Assembly (NCBI RefSeq): GCF_003025035.1
Contig: NZ_PYJN01000019.1
Span: 186,001-250,000 of the forward strand
DNA length: 64,000 nucleotides
Origin: Rhizobium sp. SEMIA4064
GTDB lineage: Bacteria; Pseudomonadota; Alphaproteobacteria; Rhizobiales; Rhizobiaceae
Direction: 5' to 3'
A program made the position numbers and the translations under genes. Shown piece after piece: positions 15,285 through 23,189 of the stretch (position 1 is its first letter; each line of letters starts with the position of its first letter). The notes under the pieces were generated by a model. The model searched no databases, was not told the origin of the DNA, and saw only the letters and a list, made by a program, of their open reading frames with translations.

Positions 15285-17438
15285 TCAGTCCGCAAAGACG
15301 ATGCGGCCGGCCCGGCGGCGGGCCTGCAGCCAGCCGATGACGGCCGCGCGCATGCGGGCGAGGAAGCGATCCCAGCCAGAGGGATTGTGGATGATATCGG
15401 CGCGATAGAAGGAAGGACAGAGGACGGCAGCCTCCGCCACTTCGCCGCAATTGCCGCAGCCGACGCAATTATTGTCGACCGCCGCCACCGGATCATCCTT
15501 CAGCGGATCGTCGGTATGCTTGACCGACAGCGACGGGCAGCCGGAAAGACGGATGCAGGCATGATCGCCCGTACAGACATCCTCATCGACACCAAAGCGT
15601 TCCTTGACCATGCGCGCGCCGGCCTTCACCGCCTGCGCGAATTGCGGCTTCACGCGCCGCTGCTTGTTCAGCATGCATTCCGACGAGGCGACGATGATCT
15701 TCGGGCCGGGCTCCTTCGAAGTCAGCGCCTCGCGCAGCGTGTCGCGCATCTTGCCGACATCATAGGTCCGGTCGATCTGGCGAACCCAGGTGGCGCCGAT
15801 GCCCTTGACGGCGTTGACGATGGAATTGTTGGTCTTGCGGCGCGGGTTCAGCGCCCGCGAAGACGGGATGTCCTGGCCGCCGGTTGCCGCCGAATAATAG
15901 TTGTCGACGACGAGAATGACGCCGTCCTGCTTGTTGAAGACGGCATTGCCGACCGAGGTCGCCAGGCCGTTATGCCAGAACCCGCCATCGCCCATCACGG
16001 AAATAGCCCGCTTGTCGGCGGCGACATTGAAGGCGGAGGCGGCCGCCGGACCGAGGCCATAGCCCATCGTCGTGCTACCAATGTTGAACGGCGGCAGGAT
16101 CGAAAACAGGTGACAGCCGATATCGCCGGAGATGTGATGCTGGCCGAGTTCATTCTCAACCAGCTTCATCGCCGCGAAAATCGGCCTTTCGGGACAGCCG
16201 ACACAGAACCCCGGCGGGCGTGGCGGCACGACTTCGGCCAGCGCCTTAACCTTCGGGTCGTTGAGAACAGGCGTCGGGTCCGGCAAAGGCGGCTGGTTGC
16301 CGAGCAACACGCGCTGATGCGTTTCGACGAAGTTCTTGATGCCCTTCACCAGCACCGGCGGGGTATATTCGCCACCCATCGGCAGGACATCCTTGCCGGA
16401 AACCTTGGTCTGGATGTCACGGCGGCGCAGGATGGTGTTGAGCGACTGTTCGATATATTCCGGCGCCCCCTCCTCGACCATCAGCACGGCCTTTTTGCTC
16501 GCGCAGAATTCGGCCATCTGATCGTCGATCAGCGGATAGGCGACGTTGAGGACATAAAGCGGAATAGCCGAGTTACCGTAGACATCGGCAAGGCCGAGCT
16601 GCTGCAGCGCGCGCATGACGCCGTTATACATGCCGCCCAGCAGGATGATGCCGACGTCGCCTTCGGACGGACCGAAATATTCGTTGAGCTGACGCTTCTT
16701 GATGAAGTCGACAGCGGCCGGCCAGCGCTTCTCCAGCTTCTCCTTCTCATGCAGGAAGGAGGCCGGCGGCAGCACGATGCGGTTGACGTCGCGCACCGGA
16801 TTTTCCAGCGCCTGCCTAAGCGTATATTTCGGCCGCTTGTTGTCCTTGGCATCGAACTGGCCGTGAACATGGCAGCTACGAATGCCCACCTGCAGCATGA
16901 CCGGCGTATTTGAGGCTTCCGACAGTTCAAAGCCCTCTTCGACCGCCTGCACGATCGAGGGCAGGTTCGGGCGCGGATTGAGCAGCCACATCTGCGACTT
17001 CATCGCATAGGCGTGGCTGCGCTCCTGCATGATCGAGGAGCCTTCGCCATAGTCTTCGCCGATGATGATCAGCGCGCCGCCGGTGACGCCACCGGATGAG
17101 AGGTTGGAGAGCGCGTCGGAGGCAACATTGGTGCCCGCCGTCGACTTCCATGTGACGGCGCCGCGCACCGGATACATGACCGAGGCCGAAAGCATGGCGG
17201 CAGCGGCAGCTTCCGAAGCCGAAGTCTCGAAATGAACGCCCAGGTCCTCCATCACATCCTTGGCATCGGCCAACACGTCCATGAGATGGGAAATCGGCGA
17301 TCCCTGGTAGCCGCCGACATAGGAAACACCGGATTGCAGCAGCGCCTTGGTGATCGCGAGAATACCTTCGCCACGGAAGATATCGCCTTCTCCAAGCTTC
17401 AGATCCTCGACTTCGCGCGCAAACGACCGTTCGGCCAT
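15285..17438 (-). CDS. iorA: indolepyruvate oxidoreductase subunit alpha
   Basis: The 717-residue protein has the pyrimidine-binding domain first (GYQGSPISHLMDVLADA, with Glu in FETSASEAAAA). The TPP domain follows, with FCVGCPERP near 411-419 and MGDGGFWHNGL near 482-492. A C-terminal iron-sulfur part has cysteines at about 622, 628, 634 and 658, 661, 664, 674 (NCVGCGNC). This is the catalytic, TPP-dependent half of the enzyme. AAGGGG precedes ATG 17438 by about 9 bases. Motif 2 copy C lies 42 bases upstream. The aminotransferase at 4603 could supply its aryl-pyruvate substrate. Confidence 0.9.
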   Translation of the reverse strand: MAERSFAREVEDLKLGEGDIFRGEGILAITKALLQSGVSYVGGYQGSPISHLMDVLADAKDVMEDLGVHFETSASEAAAAAMLSASVMYPVRGAVTWKSTAGTNVASDALSNLSSGGVTGGALIIIGEDYGEGSSIMQERSHAYAMKSQMWLLNPRPNLPSIVQAVEEGFELSEASNTPVMLQVGIRSCHVHGQFDAKDNKRPKYTLRQALENPVRDVNRIVLPPASFLHEKEKLEKRWPAAVDFIKKRQLNEYFGPSEGDVGIILLGGMYNGVMRALQQLGLADVYGNSAIPLYVLNVAYPLIDDQMAEFCASKKAVLMVEEGAPEYIEQSLNTILRRRDIQTKVSGKDVLPMGGEYTPPVLVKGIKNFVETHQRVLLGNQPPLPDPTPVLNDPKVKALAEVVPPRPPGFCVGCPERPIFAAMKLVENELGQHHISGDIGCHLFSILPPFNIGSTTMGYGLGPAAASAFNVAADKRAISVMGDGGFWHNGLATSVGNAVFNKQDGVILVVDNYYSAATGGQDIPSSRALNPRRKTNNSIVNAVKGIGATWVRQIDRTYDVGKMRDTLREALTSKEPGPKIIVASSECMLNKQRRVKPQFAQAVKAGARMVKERFGVDEDVCTGDHACIRLSGCPSLSVKHTDDPLKDDPVAAVDNNCVGCGNCGEVAEAAVLCPSFYRADIIHNPSGWDRFLARMRAAVIGWLQARRRAGRIVFAD

Positions 17439-17479
17439 CGAAGCTACCCCTTTGCCTTATCGGGCTTGTTTTAAATCAT

Positions 17480-17500
17480 TTGCAAAATCATATTTTGAAC
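17480..17500. promoter_or_regulatory. operator candidate, motif 2 copy C
   Basis: TTGCAAAATCATATTTTGAA plus C is the third copy of the TTGCAAnnTCATAT motif. CAAAAT and ATTTTG are symmetric around CAT. It sits 42 bases upstream of the iorA start, where a repressor would block transcription. Confidence 0.6.
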
Positions 17501-17619
17501 CCCATCCGGCTGTCAACGAACAAATGGGAAACCTCGCAATCCGGCGAATCGCGCGAGGCAGACATAGAGTTGAGGGTTCAAAAAATACTATTCTGAGTCA
17601 TAAATGACGAACGTACATA

Positions 17620-17633
17620 TATGCAATTGCATA
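17620..17633. promoter_or_regulatory. perfect palindrome TATGCAATTGCATA
   Basis: A perfect 14-base palindrome in the iorA/ABC divergent region. ATGCAATTGCAT-like sites are typical for MarR-type dimers. It differs from motifs 1 and 2, though it shares TGCAA with motif 2. Confidence 0.45.
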
Positions 17634-17726
17634 AATTATGAGCTTCATCGCCGAAATCGCGATCAAAAAAGCACGCCGGAATCTGCGAAATGCCCAGAGA
17701 AAGCGCTTGCCGGTTTTGGAGGCTTA

Positions 17727-17740
17727 TTTTAAGATTAAAA
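17727..17740. promoter_or_regulatory. operator candidate, motif 1 copy C
   Basis: TTTTAAGATTAAAA matches the perfect copy A in 12 of 14 positions (GA in place of GC, and T retained). It lies 75 bases before the ABC substrate-binding protein gene. Confidence 0.55.
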
Positions 17741-17814
17741 CATTCCGAAAATAAATCGCCAGTGGCAGGTGGGCGTCACGCTTCTCTGCCGCTTAACAGG
17801 GGAACGGAGTGATC

Positions 17815-19350
17815 ATGACGACACTTACTCGGCGCGAGGCATTGAGCCTCGGCGCGGCCGCTTTCATTACGGGAATTCTCGCAGGCAGGACGAGCGTGGA
17901 AGCCGCCGAGGCCGGCACGCTGACGATTGCCTTCAATGTCAATTTGCCCTCTTTTGACCCTACCACCGGCCCCTCGGCGGTCAATCCGACGATCCAGGCG
18001 ATCTATCGCTCCGTCTTCGACCAATATATCGGCCAAGGCCCGGATCTGAAATTCCAGCCGGGCTTGCTCACCGCCTGGGGCTGGAACGACGACAAGACCA
18101 AGGTCTGGATGGATGTCCGCGAGGGCGTCACCTGGCATGACGGCTCCAAGTTCACTCCGGACGACGTCGTCTGGTCGCTGGAGCGCGCCGCCAAACAAGA
18201 GACCGGCAATCCGATCCAGTTCATCTGGTCGACGGCCAACAATTATAAGGTGGAAGGCAACCGCATCACCGGCGATGTCGTTCGCTTCGAGCCGACCTAT
18301 TTCAAATGGATGGCTTTCCTGACCGGCTATGTCCTGCCCAAGGATTACTACAGCAAGGTCGGCGCGGAAGGCTTCGAAAAGAAGCCCGTCGGCACCGGCC
18401 CCTACATGGTCGACGCCTATGAGGGCAATTCCTATCTGCGGCTGAAGGCGAACCCCAACTATTTCGGCGGCAAGCCGGCCTTCGATACCGTCATCTTCAA
18501 ATTCGTACCGGATACGACCAGCCGCGTCGCCGAGATCGAATCCGGCTCCTCCGACGTGACGCTCGAAATCCCCTACGAGGATTTCGACCGCCTGAAGAAG
18601 AAATCGGGACTTGCCGGCGTCGCCACACCGATCTCCGATATCGGCATGATCTTCATCAGCAATGTCGATCCGATGCTGGACAAGAATGTCCGCCTCGCCG
18701 CTAATATGGCGATCGACAAGGAAGCGATCATCAAGCGCCTTCTACGCGGTTACGGCAAGCCTCTGTCAACGCTGGAAGCGCCGGAATACGAGGCCTACGA
18801 CGCCTCGATCAAGATCCCCTACGATCCGGAGCAGGCCAAGAAGCTCTTGGCGGCCAGCGGCTATTCGCCGGAAAAGCCGGTGAAGTTCGGCATCAAGACT
18901 ACCCGCGGCTTCAAGCCAAAGGATTACGAGATGATCCAGGCGATCGTCGGCATGTGGCGCAAGGTCGGCATCGAAGCTGATATCGAGGTCTACGAAATCG
19001 CCAAGCATTACGAGCTGCGCGCCGCCCACAAGCTCGGCCCGGCCGCCTTCTACAACTGGGGCAACGCCATCGGCGACCCGACGACCTCAACCGGCTTCGC
19101 CATGTTCGGCCCCTCGCCGCACTCAGCCTGGAAGACCAAGGATGTTGACGACATGCTGGGGCCGCTCTGGGTCGAAAAGGACGAGGCGAAGCGAATTGCC
19201 GGCTGGAAGGCTGCGATCAAGTATATCGCCGAGCAGGGCTACGTGATCCCCCTGCTGCAATATGTCCAGCCGATCGTCTATAAGTCGAGCCTGAAGGTGA
19301 CGCCGAATGTTTCTGGCGCCCTGCAGCCGACACTGGTGTCGAAGGCTTGA
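17815..19350 (+). CDS. dipeptide/oligopeptide-type ABC transporter substrate-binding protein
   Basis: The protein of 511 residues is a family 5 solute-binding protein. It has a Tat-like signal (TRREALSLGAAAF), then LTIAFNVNLPSFDPTTG and the family hallmark WTWHDG-like segment VTWHDGSKFTPDDVVWSLER at about 105. Although called dipeptide-type, members bind peptides, nickel chelates, opines, sugars or aromatic compounds. CGGAG lies 5 bases before ATG 17815; a GTG at 17809 is an alternative. It heads a complete five-gene transporter operon inside the catabolic island, so the ligand may be an aromatic or conjugated compound. Confidence 0.88.
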   Translation: MTTLTRREALSLGAAAFITGILAGRTSVEAAEAGTLTIAFNVNLPSFDPTTGPSAVNPTIQAIYRSVFDQYIGQGPDLKFQPGLLTAWGWNDDKTKVWMDVREGVTWHDGSKFTPDDVVWSLERAAKQETGNPIQFIWSTANNYKVEGNRITGDVVRFEPTYFKWMAFLTGYVLPKDYYSKVGAEGFEKKPVGTGPYMVDAYEGNSYLRLKANPNYFGGKPAFDTVIFKFVPDTTSRVAEIESGSSDVTLEIPYEDFDRLKKKSGLAGVATPISDIGMIFISNVDPMLDKNVRLAANMAIDKEAIIKRLLRGYGKPLSTLEAPEYEAYDASIKIPYDPEQAKKLLAASGYSPEKPVKFGIKTTRGFKPKDYEMIQAIVGMWRKVGIEADIEVYEIAKHYELRAAHKLGPAAFYNWGNAIGDPTTSTGFAMFGPSPHSAWKTKDVDDMLGPLWVEKDEAKRIAGWKAAIKYIAEQGYVIPLLQYVQPIVYKSSLKVTPNVSGALQPTLVSKA

Positions 19351-19377
19351 TGGGCAGAGTTTCGCTCTTGCGGCTTT

Positions 19378-19532
19378 GCCCCTCACCCTAGCCCTCTCCC
19401 CGCAAGCGGGGCGAGGGAACGACCTTTGTACCCTCGCCCGGGAAGGCAGTCGGATGGAAGGCTGTGGATGCGTCTTTCCCCTTCTCCCCGTCAAAATGGG
19501 GAGAAGGTGCCCGACAGGGCGGATGAGGGGCT
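19378..19532. repeat. RIME-like intergenic repeat
   Basis: The element begins GCCCCTCACCCTAGCCCTCTCC with a CTCCCCGCAAGCGGGG hairpin. It ends with CCTTCTCCCC-GTCAAAAT-GGGGAGAAGG and GTGCCCGACAGGGCGGATGAGG. The same parts in the same order are found at 39455-39612. It separates the binding-protein gene from the permeases of one operon. Confidence 0.75.
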
Positions 19533-19579
19533 CGGGGCTCTCCATCGCCACCAGCGAATGCGATCGGAACTCATAACGA

Positions 19580-20587
19580 ATGCTAGCAGTTTCCATTCTC
19601 AATCGCCTGATCATGGCCGCCATCACGCTGTTCGGCGTGGCGTTGATCGTCTTCGTGCTGCTGCGCGTCGTGCCGGGCGATCCGATTGCGATGATGATAT
19701 CGCCGGGCGCTACTCCGACCGATATCGCCGCGCTGCGTGCCCATTACGGCCTCGACTCCAGCCTGCCGATGCAGTTCGGCATCTGGCTGAAATCGGTTTT
19801 GACGGGTGATTTCGGAACCTCGATCTCGTTGAAGCGTGACGTTCTCTCCTTGCTCGGCGAACGCCTGCCGGCGACGCTGGAGCTAGCCTTTGCAGCCCTG
19901 GCGCTGGCAGTTCTTCTCGGCGGCACGGTCGCCATTGTCGGCACGCTTGTCCGGCGCACGCCGCTGGAGCCCATTATCGATAGCCTCAACGGCCTCTTTC
20001 TCGCCGTGCCGGATTTCGTCTGGGCGCTTGCTCTCGTGCTGGTCCTCGGCGTTCTTTTTCCGCTCTTCCCGCTTTCCGGCCGCATCGATCCGAGCATCGA
20101 CGCGCAATTCACGACGCCCTTCTATCTCATAGAAAGCCTGGTCACCTTCCGTTTCTCGATCTTCGCGGATATCGTCTCCCACATGGTCATGCCGGTGCTG
20201 GCGCTTGGCCTGCCGCTCGCCGCCATCATCGCCCGTGTGCTGAAGACGACGCTCTCGGAAGCCATGGTGCAGGACTATATTCTGCTCGCCAAACTCAAAG
20301 GCATGTCGAACCTGCGCCTGGTGCTGCAGGAAGCGCTCCGCAATGCTGTCGGCCCGACGATCGCGCTCACCGGCGTGCAGTTCACCTTCCTGATCGGCGG
20401 CACCGTCATCGTCGAGCGCATCTTCGCCTATCCCGGCATCGGCAATATGGCGATCGACGCCGTCATCAATCGCGACCTGCCCCTGATCCAGGGTCTTGTG
20501 CTGGTTTTCGGCGCCCTCTTTATTCTCATCAATCTGGCCGTCGATCTGCTGGTGGCCGCCTTCAATCCGAGGCTCGCCCATGGCTGA
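19580..20587 (+). CDS. ABC transporter permease, DppB type
   Basis: The 335-residue membrane protein has six predicted helices. It has the DppB-type opening ILNRLIMAAITLFGVALIVF then LLRVVPGDP, and the coupling motif in YILLAKLKGMSNLRLVLQEA (about residues 234-253). It forms one half of the membrane channel with the next gene. The stop overlaps the next start by eight bases. The weak ribosome site (GGAAC) suits lower expression than the binding protein. Confidence 0.9.
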   Translation: MLAVSILNRLIMAAITLFGVALIVFVLLRVVPGDPIAMMISPGATPTDIAALRAHYGLDSSLPMQFGIWLKSVLTGDFGTSISLKRDVLSLLGERLPATLELAFAALALAVLLGGTVAIVGTLVRRTPLEPIIDSLNGLFLAVPDFVWALALVLVLGVLFPLFPLSGRIDPSIDAQFTTPFYLIESLVTFRFSIFADIVSHMVMPVLALGLPLAAIIARVLKTTLSEAMVQDYILLAKLKGMSNLRLVLQEALRNAVGPTIALTGVQFTFLIGGTVIVERIFAYPGIGNMAIDAVINRDLPLIQGLVLVFGALFILINLAVDLLVAAFNPRLAHG

Positions 20588-21470
20588 TATCGCTGCGACC
20601 GCCTCCCTCAAACCACCACGCAACGCTAAGCGCCTGCGCGCGCTGCTATCGGAACCCAAGGTGATCTTCGGCGGCGGCTTCATCCTCATCCTGATCATCC
20701 TTGCGATCTTCGCACCCTATATCGCACCGAAAGACCCGCTGGAGCAGGACCTGATGTCGGGTACTTTGCCGCCCGTCTGGCTTAACGGTTCCGATCCGGG
20801 CTTTCTCCTTGGCACGGACGATCTCGGCCGCGACGTACTGTCTCGCGCCATCTTCGGCTCGCGCGTCGCCCTCATCGTCGCCTTCGTCGCGGCAGGCTTG
20901 GCGGCCTTGATCGGCACGCTGCTCGGCCTTTTCGCCGGCTGGTATGGCGGCTGGATCGACAAGGTGATCTCCAGACTCGTCGATATCTGGATGGCCTTTC
21001 CGCCGGTGCTGCTATCGATCCTGCTGGTGGCCGTTTTCGGCTCCGGCGTGCATTCGGTCATCGCCGCCATCGTCATCATCGACTGGACGCGCTTCTGCCG
21101 CGTCGTACGCTCCGAAACCCAGGCGCAGGCACAAATGGATTATGTCACCGCCGCCCGCACGATCGGCTTCTCGCGTGCAAAAATCCTGTTCAGCGAAATC
21201 CTGCCAAATGTCGCGCCTGTGCTGATCGCCCTCGTCAGCCTGGAGATGGGTATCGCCGTCATCGTCGAGGCCATCCTTTCCTTTGTCGGCCTGTCGGTCT
21301 CCTCGGACACGCCGACCTGGGGCGGCATGATCGCCCAAGGTAGGCAGATCATCTATGACGGCTGGTGGGTGCTCCTCGTGCCGCTCATCGCACTCTTCGC
21401 CACGGTGCTTGCCTTCAACCAACTCGGCGACGGCCTGCGCCGCGCCCTCGACCCGGTGATGCGCCGATGA
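20580..21470 (+). CDS. ABC transporter permease, DppC type
   Basis: The protein of 296 residues has a cytoplasmic N-terminus, then FGGGFILILIILAIFAPYIA, and GTDDLGRDVLSRAIFGSRVA, the typical DppC signature. The coupling motif is YVTAARTIGFSRAKILFSEI. ATG 20580 lies within the end of the DppB-type gene, implying coupled translation. It pairs with that permease. Confidence 0.9.
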   Translation: MADIAATASLKPPRNAKRLRALLSEPKVIFGGGFILILIILAIFAPYIAPKDPLEQDLMSGTLPPVWLNGSDPGFLLGTDDLGRDVLSRAIFGSRVALIVAFVAAGLAALIGTLLGLFAGWYGGWIDKVISRLVDIWMAFPPVLLSILLVAVFGSGVHSVIAAIVIIDWTRFCRVVRSETQAQAQMDYVTAARTIGFSRAKILFSEILPNVAPVLIALVSLEMGIAVIVEAILSFVGLSVSSDTPTWGGMIAQGRQIIYDGWWVLLVPLIALFATVLAFNQLGDGLRRALDPVMRR

Positions 21471-22339
21471 CCGAACCGCTTCTCTCCATCACCGGCTTGA
21501 ACGCCGTCTCCGACCGCGATGACGGCGCGCCTATCCTGCGCGATGTCTCCCTGATATTGCAACGCGGCGAAGTCCGCGGCCTCGTCGGCGAAAGCGGCGC
21601 CGGCAAATCCACTATCGCCAAGGCCTTGCTCGGTATTTTGCCACGTACCGTACGCGTTACCAGCGGCTCAATTCTATTCGAAAGCCACGACTTGCTGAAA
21701 CTGCCCGCGAAGCAGCTTCGCGACATCATGGGCAACGAGATCTCGCTGATCCCGCAGGACCCGCAGACCGCCCTCAATCCCGGCCGTCGCATCGAGGCGC
21801 AATTGACCGACGGTTTGCGGCTGAAGCGCGGCCTGTCTTCGCGCGATGCCAGGCTGCGGGCCCTGAAATTGCTGACGGAAGTACATATCCGCGATCCTGA
21901 ACGGGTATTGCGCGCCTATCCGCACGAACTCTCCGGCGGCATGCGCCAGCGCATATTGATCGCCGCCGCCTTCGCGCTGGAGCCAAAACTGGTCGTTGCC
22001 GACGAGCCGACGACAGCGCTCGATGTCACGGTACAGAAGCAGATCCTGCGGCTAATCCGCGGCCTGCAGGAAGCGCACGGCACCGCCGTCATCTTCGTCA
22101 CCCACGATCTTGGCGTCGTCGCGCAGATCTGCGACACCGTCACCCTGCTTTATGCCGGCAAGGTTATCGAGGAAGGCCGCACTGCTGACGTGCTCGGCAA
22201 TCCCCAACACATCTATACGAAATCCCTCATCGCCGCCGGTCCGCGCTATGACCGGCCCGATGCCGGGCTGACGCCGGTGCCGCAAGCGGTTTTCGAACAA
22301 TTGCGCCATGAAATCGGCATTCGGGAGGGCGGAAGATGA
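21467..22339 (+). CDS. ABC transporter ATPase, DppD type
   Basis: Walker A is GESGAGKST (about residue 40), the signature is LSGGMRQR, Walker B is LVVADEPTTALD, and the switch His is in FVTHDLGVV. At 290 residues it is slightly shorter than usual DppD (about 320). The C-terminal oligopeptide-transporter extension is reduced and lacks the iron-sulfur cysteines found in many relatives. ATG 21467 overlaps the previous stop (ATGA). Confidence 0.9.
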   Translation: MTEPLLSITGLNAVSDRDDGAPILRDVSLILQRGEVRGLVGESGAGKSTIAKALLGILPRTVRVTSGSILFESHDLLKLPAKQLRDIMGNEISLIPQDPQTALNPGRRIEAQLTDGLRLKRGLSSRDARLRALKLLTEVHIRDPERVLRAYPHELSGGMRQRILIAAAFALEPKLVVADEPTTALDVTVQKQILRLIRGLQEAHGTAVIFVTHDLGVVAQICDTVTLLYAGKVIEEGRTADVLGNPQHIYTKSLIAAGPRYDRPDAGLTPVPQAVFEQLRHEIGIREGGR

Positions 22340-23184
22340 GTGCGTCCGACATACTCCTCTCCGCCAAAGGCCTCGACGTCACCTACGGCGCCAAGCGTCA
22401 TCTTTTTGGCCCCGCCGACGGCGGCAACAGGGTGCTGCACAGCGTCGATGTCGACATCCGCCGCGGCGAGACTGTTGGCATCGTTGGCGAAAGCGGCTCC
22501 GGCAAGACGACGCTTGGACGGGCGCTGCTGCGGCTGGTCGACCTCTCCGCCGGCACGATCCATTTCGACGGCAAGGACATTACTCACATGCCGGACACCG
22601 AGATGCGGCCGCTGCGCCGGCGCATGCAGATGATCTTCCAGGACCCCATGGCCTCGCTCAATCCGCGCCATACGATCCGCCGCATTCTGGTCGAGCCGCT
22701 GTTGCTGCACGGGCTGGTGACTGACCGGCAGGCCGCCGAACGCCGGGTCGCTGCCATCCTCGACCGCGTGACGCTGCCGCATGCCTGTCTCGACCGCAAT
22801 CCGCATGAGCTTTCCGGCGGCCAGCGCCAGCGCATCGGCATCGCCCGCGCCGCCCTGCTGGAGCCGGATTTCGTGCTTGCCGACGAAATCGTCTCCGGCC
22901 TCGATGTCTCGACGCAGGCGCAAGTGCTGAATTTGCTGAAGGAGCTTTCCCGCGATCTCGGCCTGTCCATGGCTTTCATCAGCCACGATCTCTCCGTCAT
23001 TCGCGCCGTTTGCGACCGCGTCTATGTGATGCGCCGCGGCCGCGTCGTAGAGGAAGGCGATTGCGAACGTGTCTTTGCAGCACCGGCCTCCGGCTATACC
23101 CGCATGCTGCTGGACGCCATCCCGCTGCCGGAGATCGACCCGACCTGGCTCGGTCGCGAAACCGAGCAGGAGGATGCGGCTTAA
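22336..23184 (+). CDS. ABC transporter ATPase, DppF type
   Basis: Walker A is GESGSGKTT, the Q-loop [11 protein letters not shown], the signature [16 protein letters not shown], Walker [13 protein letters not shown] and the switch FISHDLSVI. The Walker B segment has DEIVSGLD rather than DEPTSALD; the catalytic Glu is kept. It overlaps the previous gene by ATGA and ends five bases from the converging CoA ligase gene, so the two operons terminate against each other. Confidence 0.9.
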   Translation: MSASDILLSAKGLDVTYGAKRHLFGPADGGNRVLHSVDVDIRRGETVGIVGESGSGKTTLGRALLRLVDLSAGTIHFDGKDITHMPDTEMRPLRRRMQMIFQDPMASLNPRHTIRRILVEPLLLHGLVTDRQAAERRVAAILDRVTLPHACLDRNPHELSGGQRQRIGIARAALLEPDFVLADEIVSGLDVSTQAQVLNLLKELSRDLGLSMAFISHDLSVIRAVCDRVYVMRRGRVVEEGDCERVFAAPASGYTRMLLDAIPLPEIDPTWLGRETEQEDAA

Positions 23185-23189
23185 GCCAG

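Larger units (their letters stand above)
17439..17814. other. divergent regulatory region between iorA and the peptide-type ABC operon
   Basis: No gene is seen. From left to right it contains motif 2 copy C (17480-17500), a perfect ATGCAATTGCAT-core palindrome (17620-17633) and motif 1 copy C (17727-17740). The AT-rich stretch 17575-17640 is a likely promoter zone. Confidence 0.55.

Noticed and set aside
15234..16913. Long plus-strand frame of 559 codons opposite iorA and iorB
   Set aside because: It is antisense to clear TPP-enzyme and iron-sulfur motifs and has no domain of its own; long antisense frames are common in high-GC genes.
19883..20698. Minus-strand frame of 271 codons opposite the permease
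   Set aside because: It mirrors the membrane protein coding strand and has biased, low-complexity residues; the permease motifs are on the plus strand.
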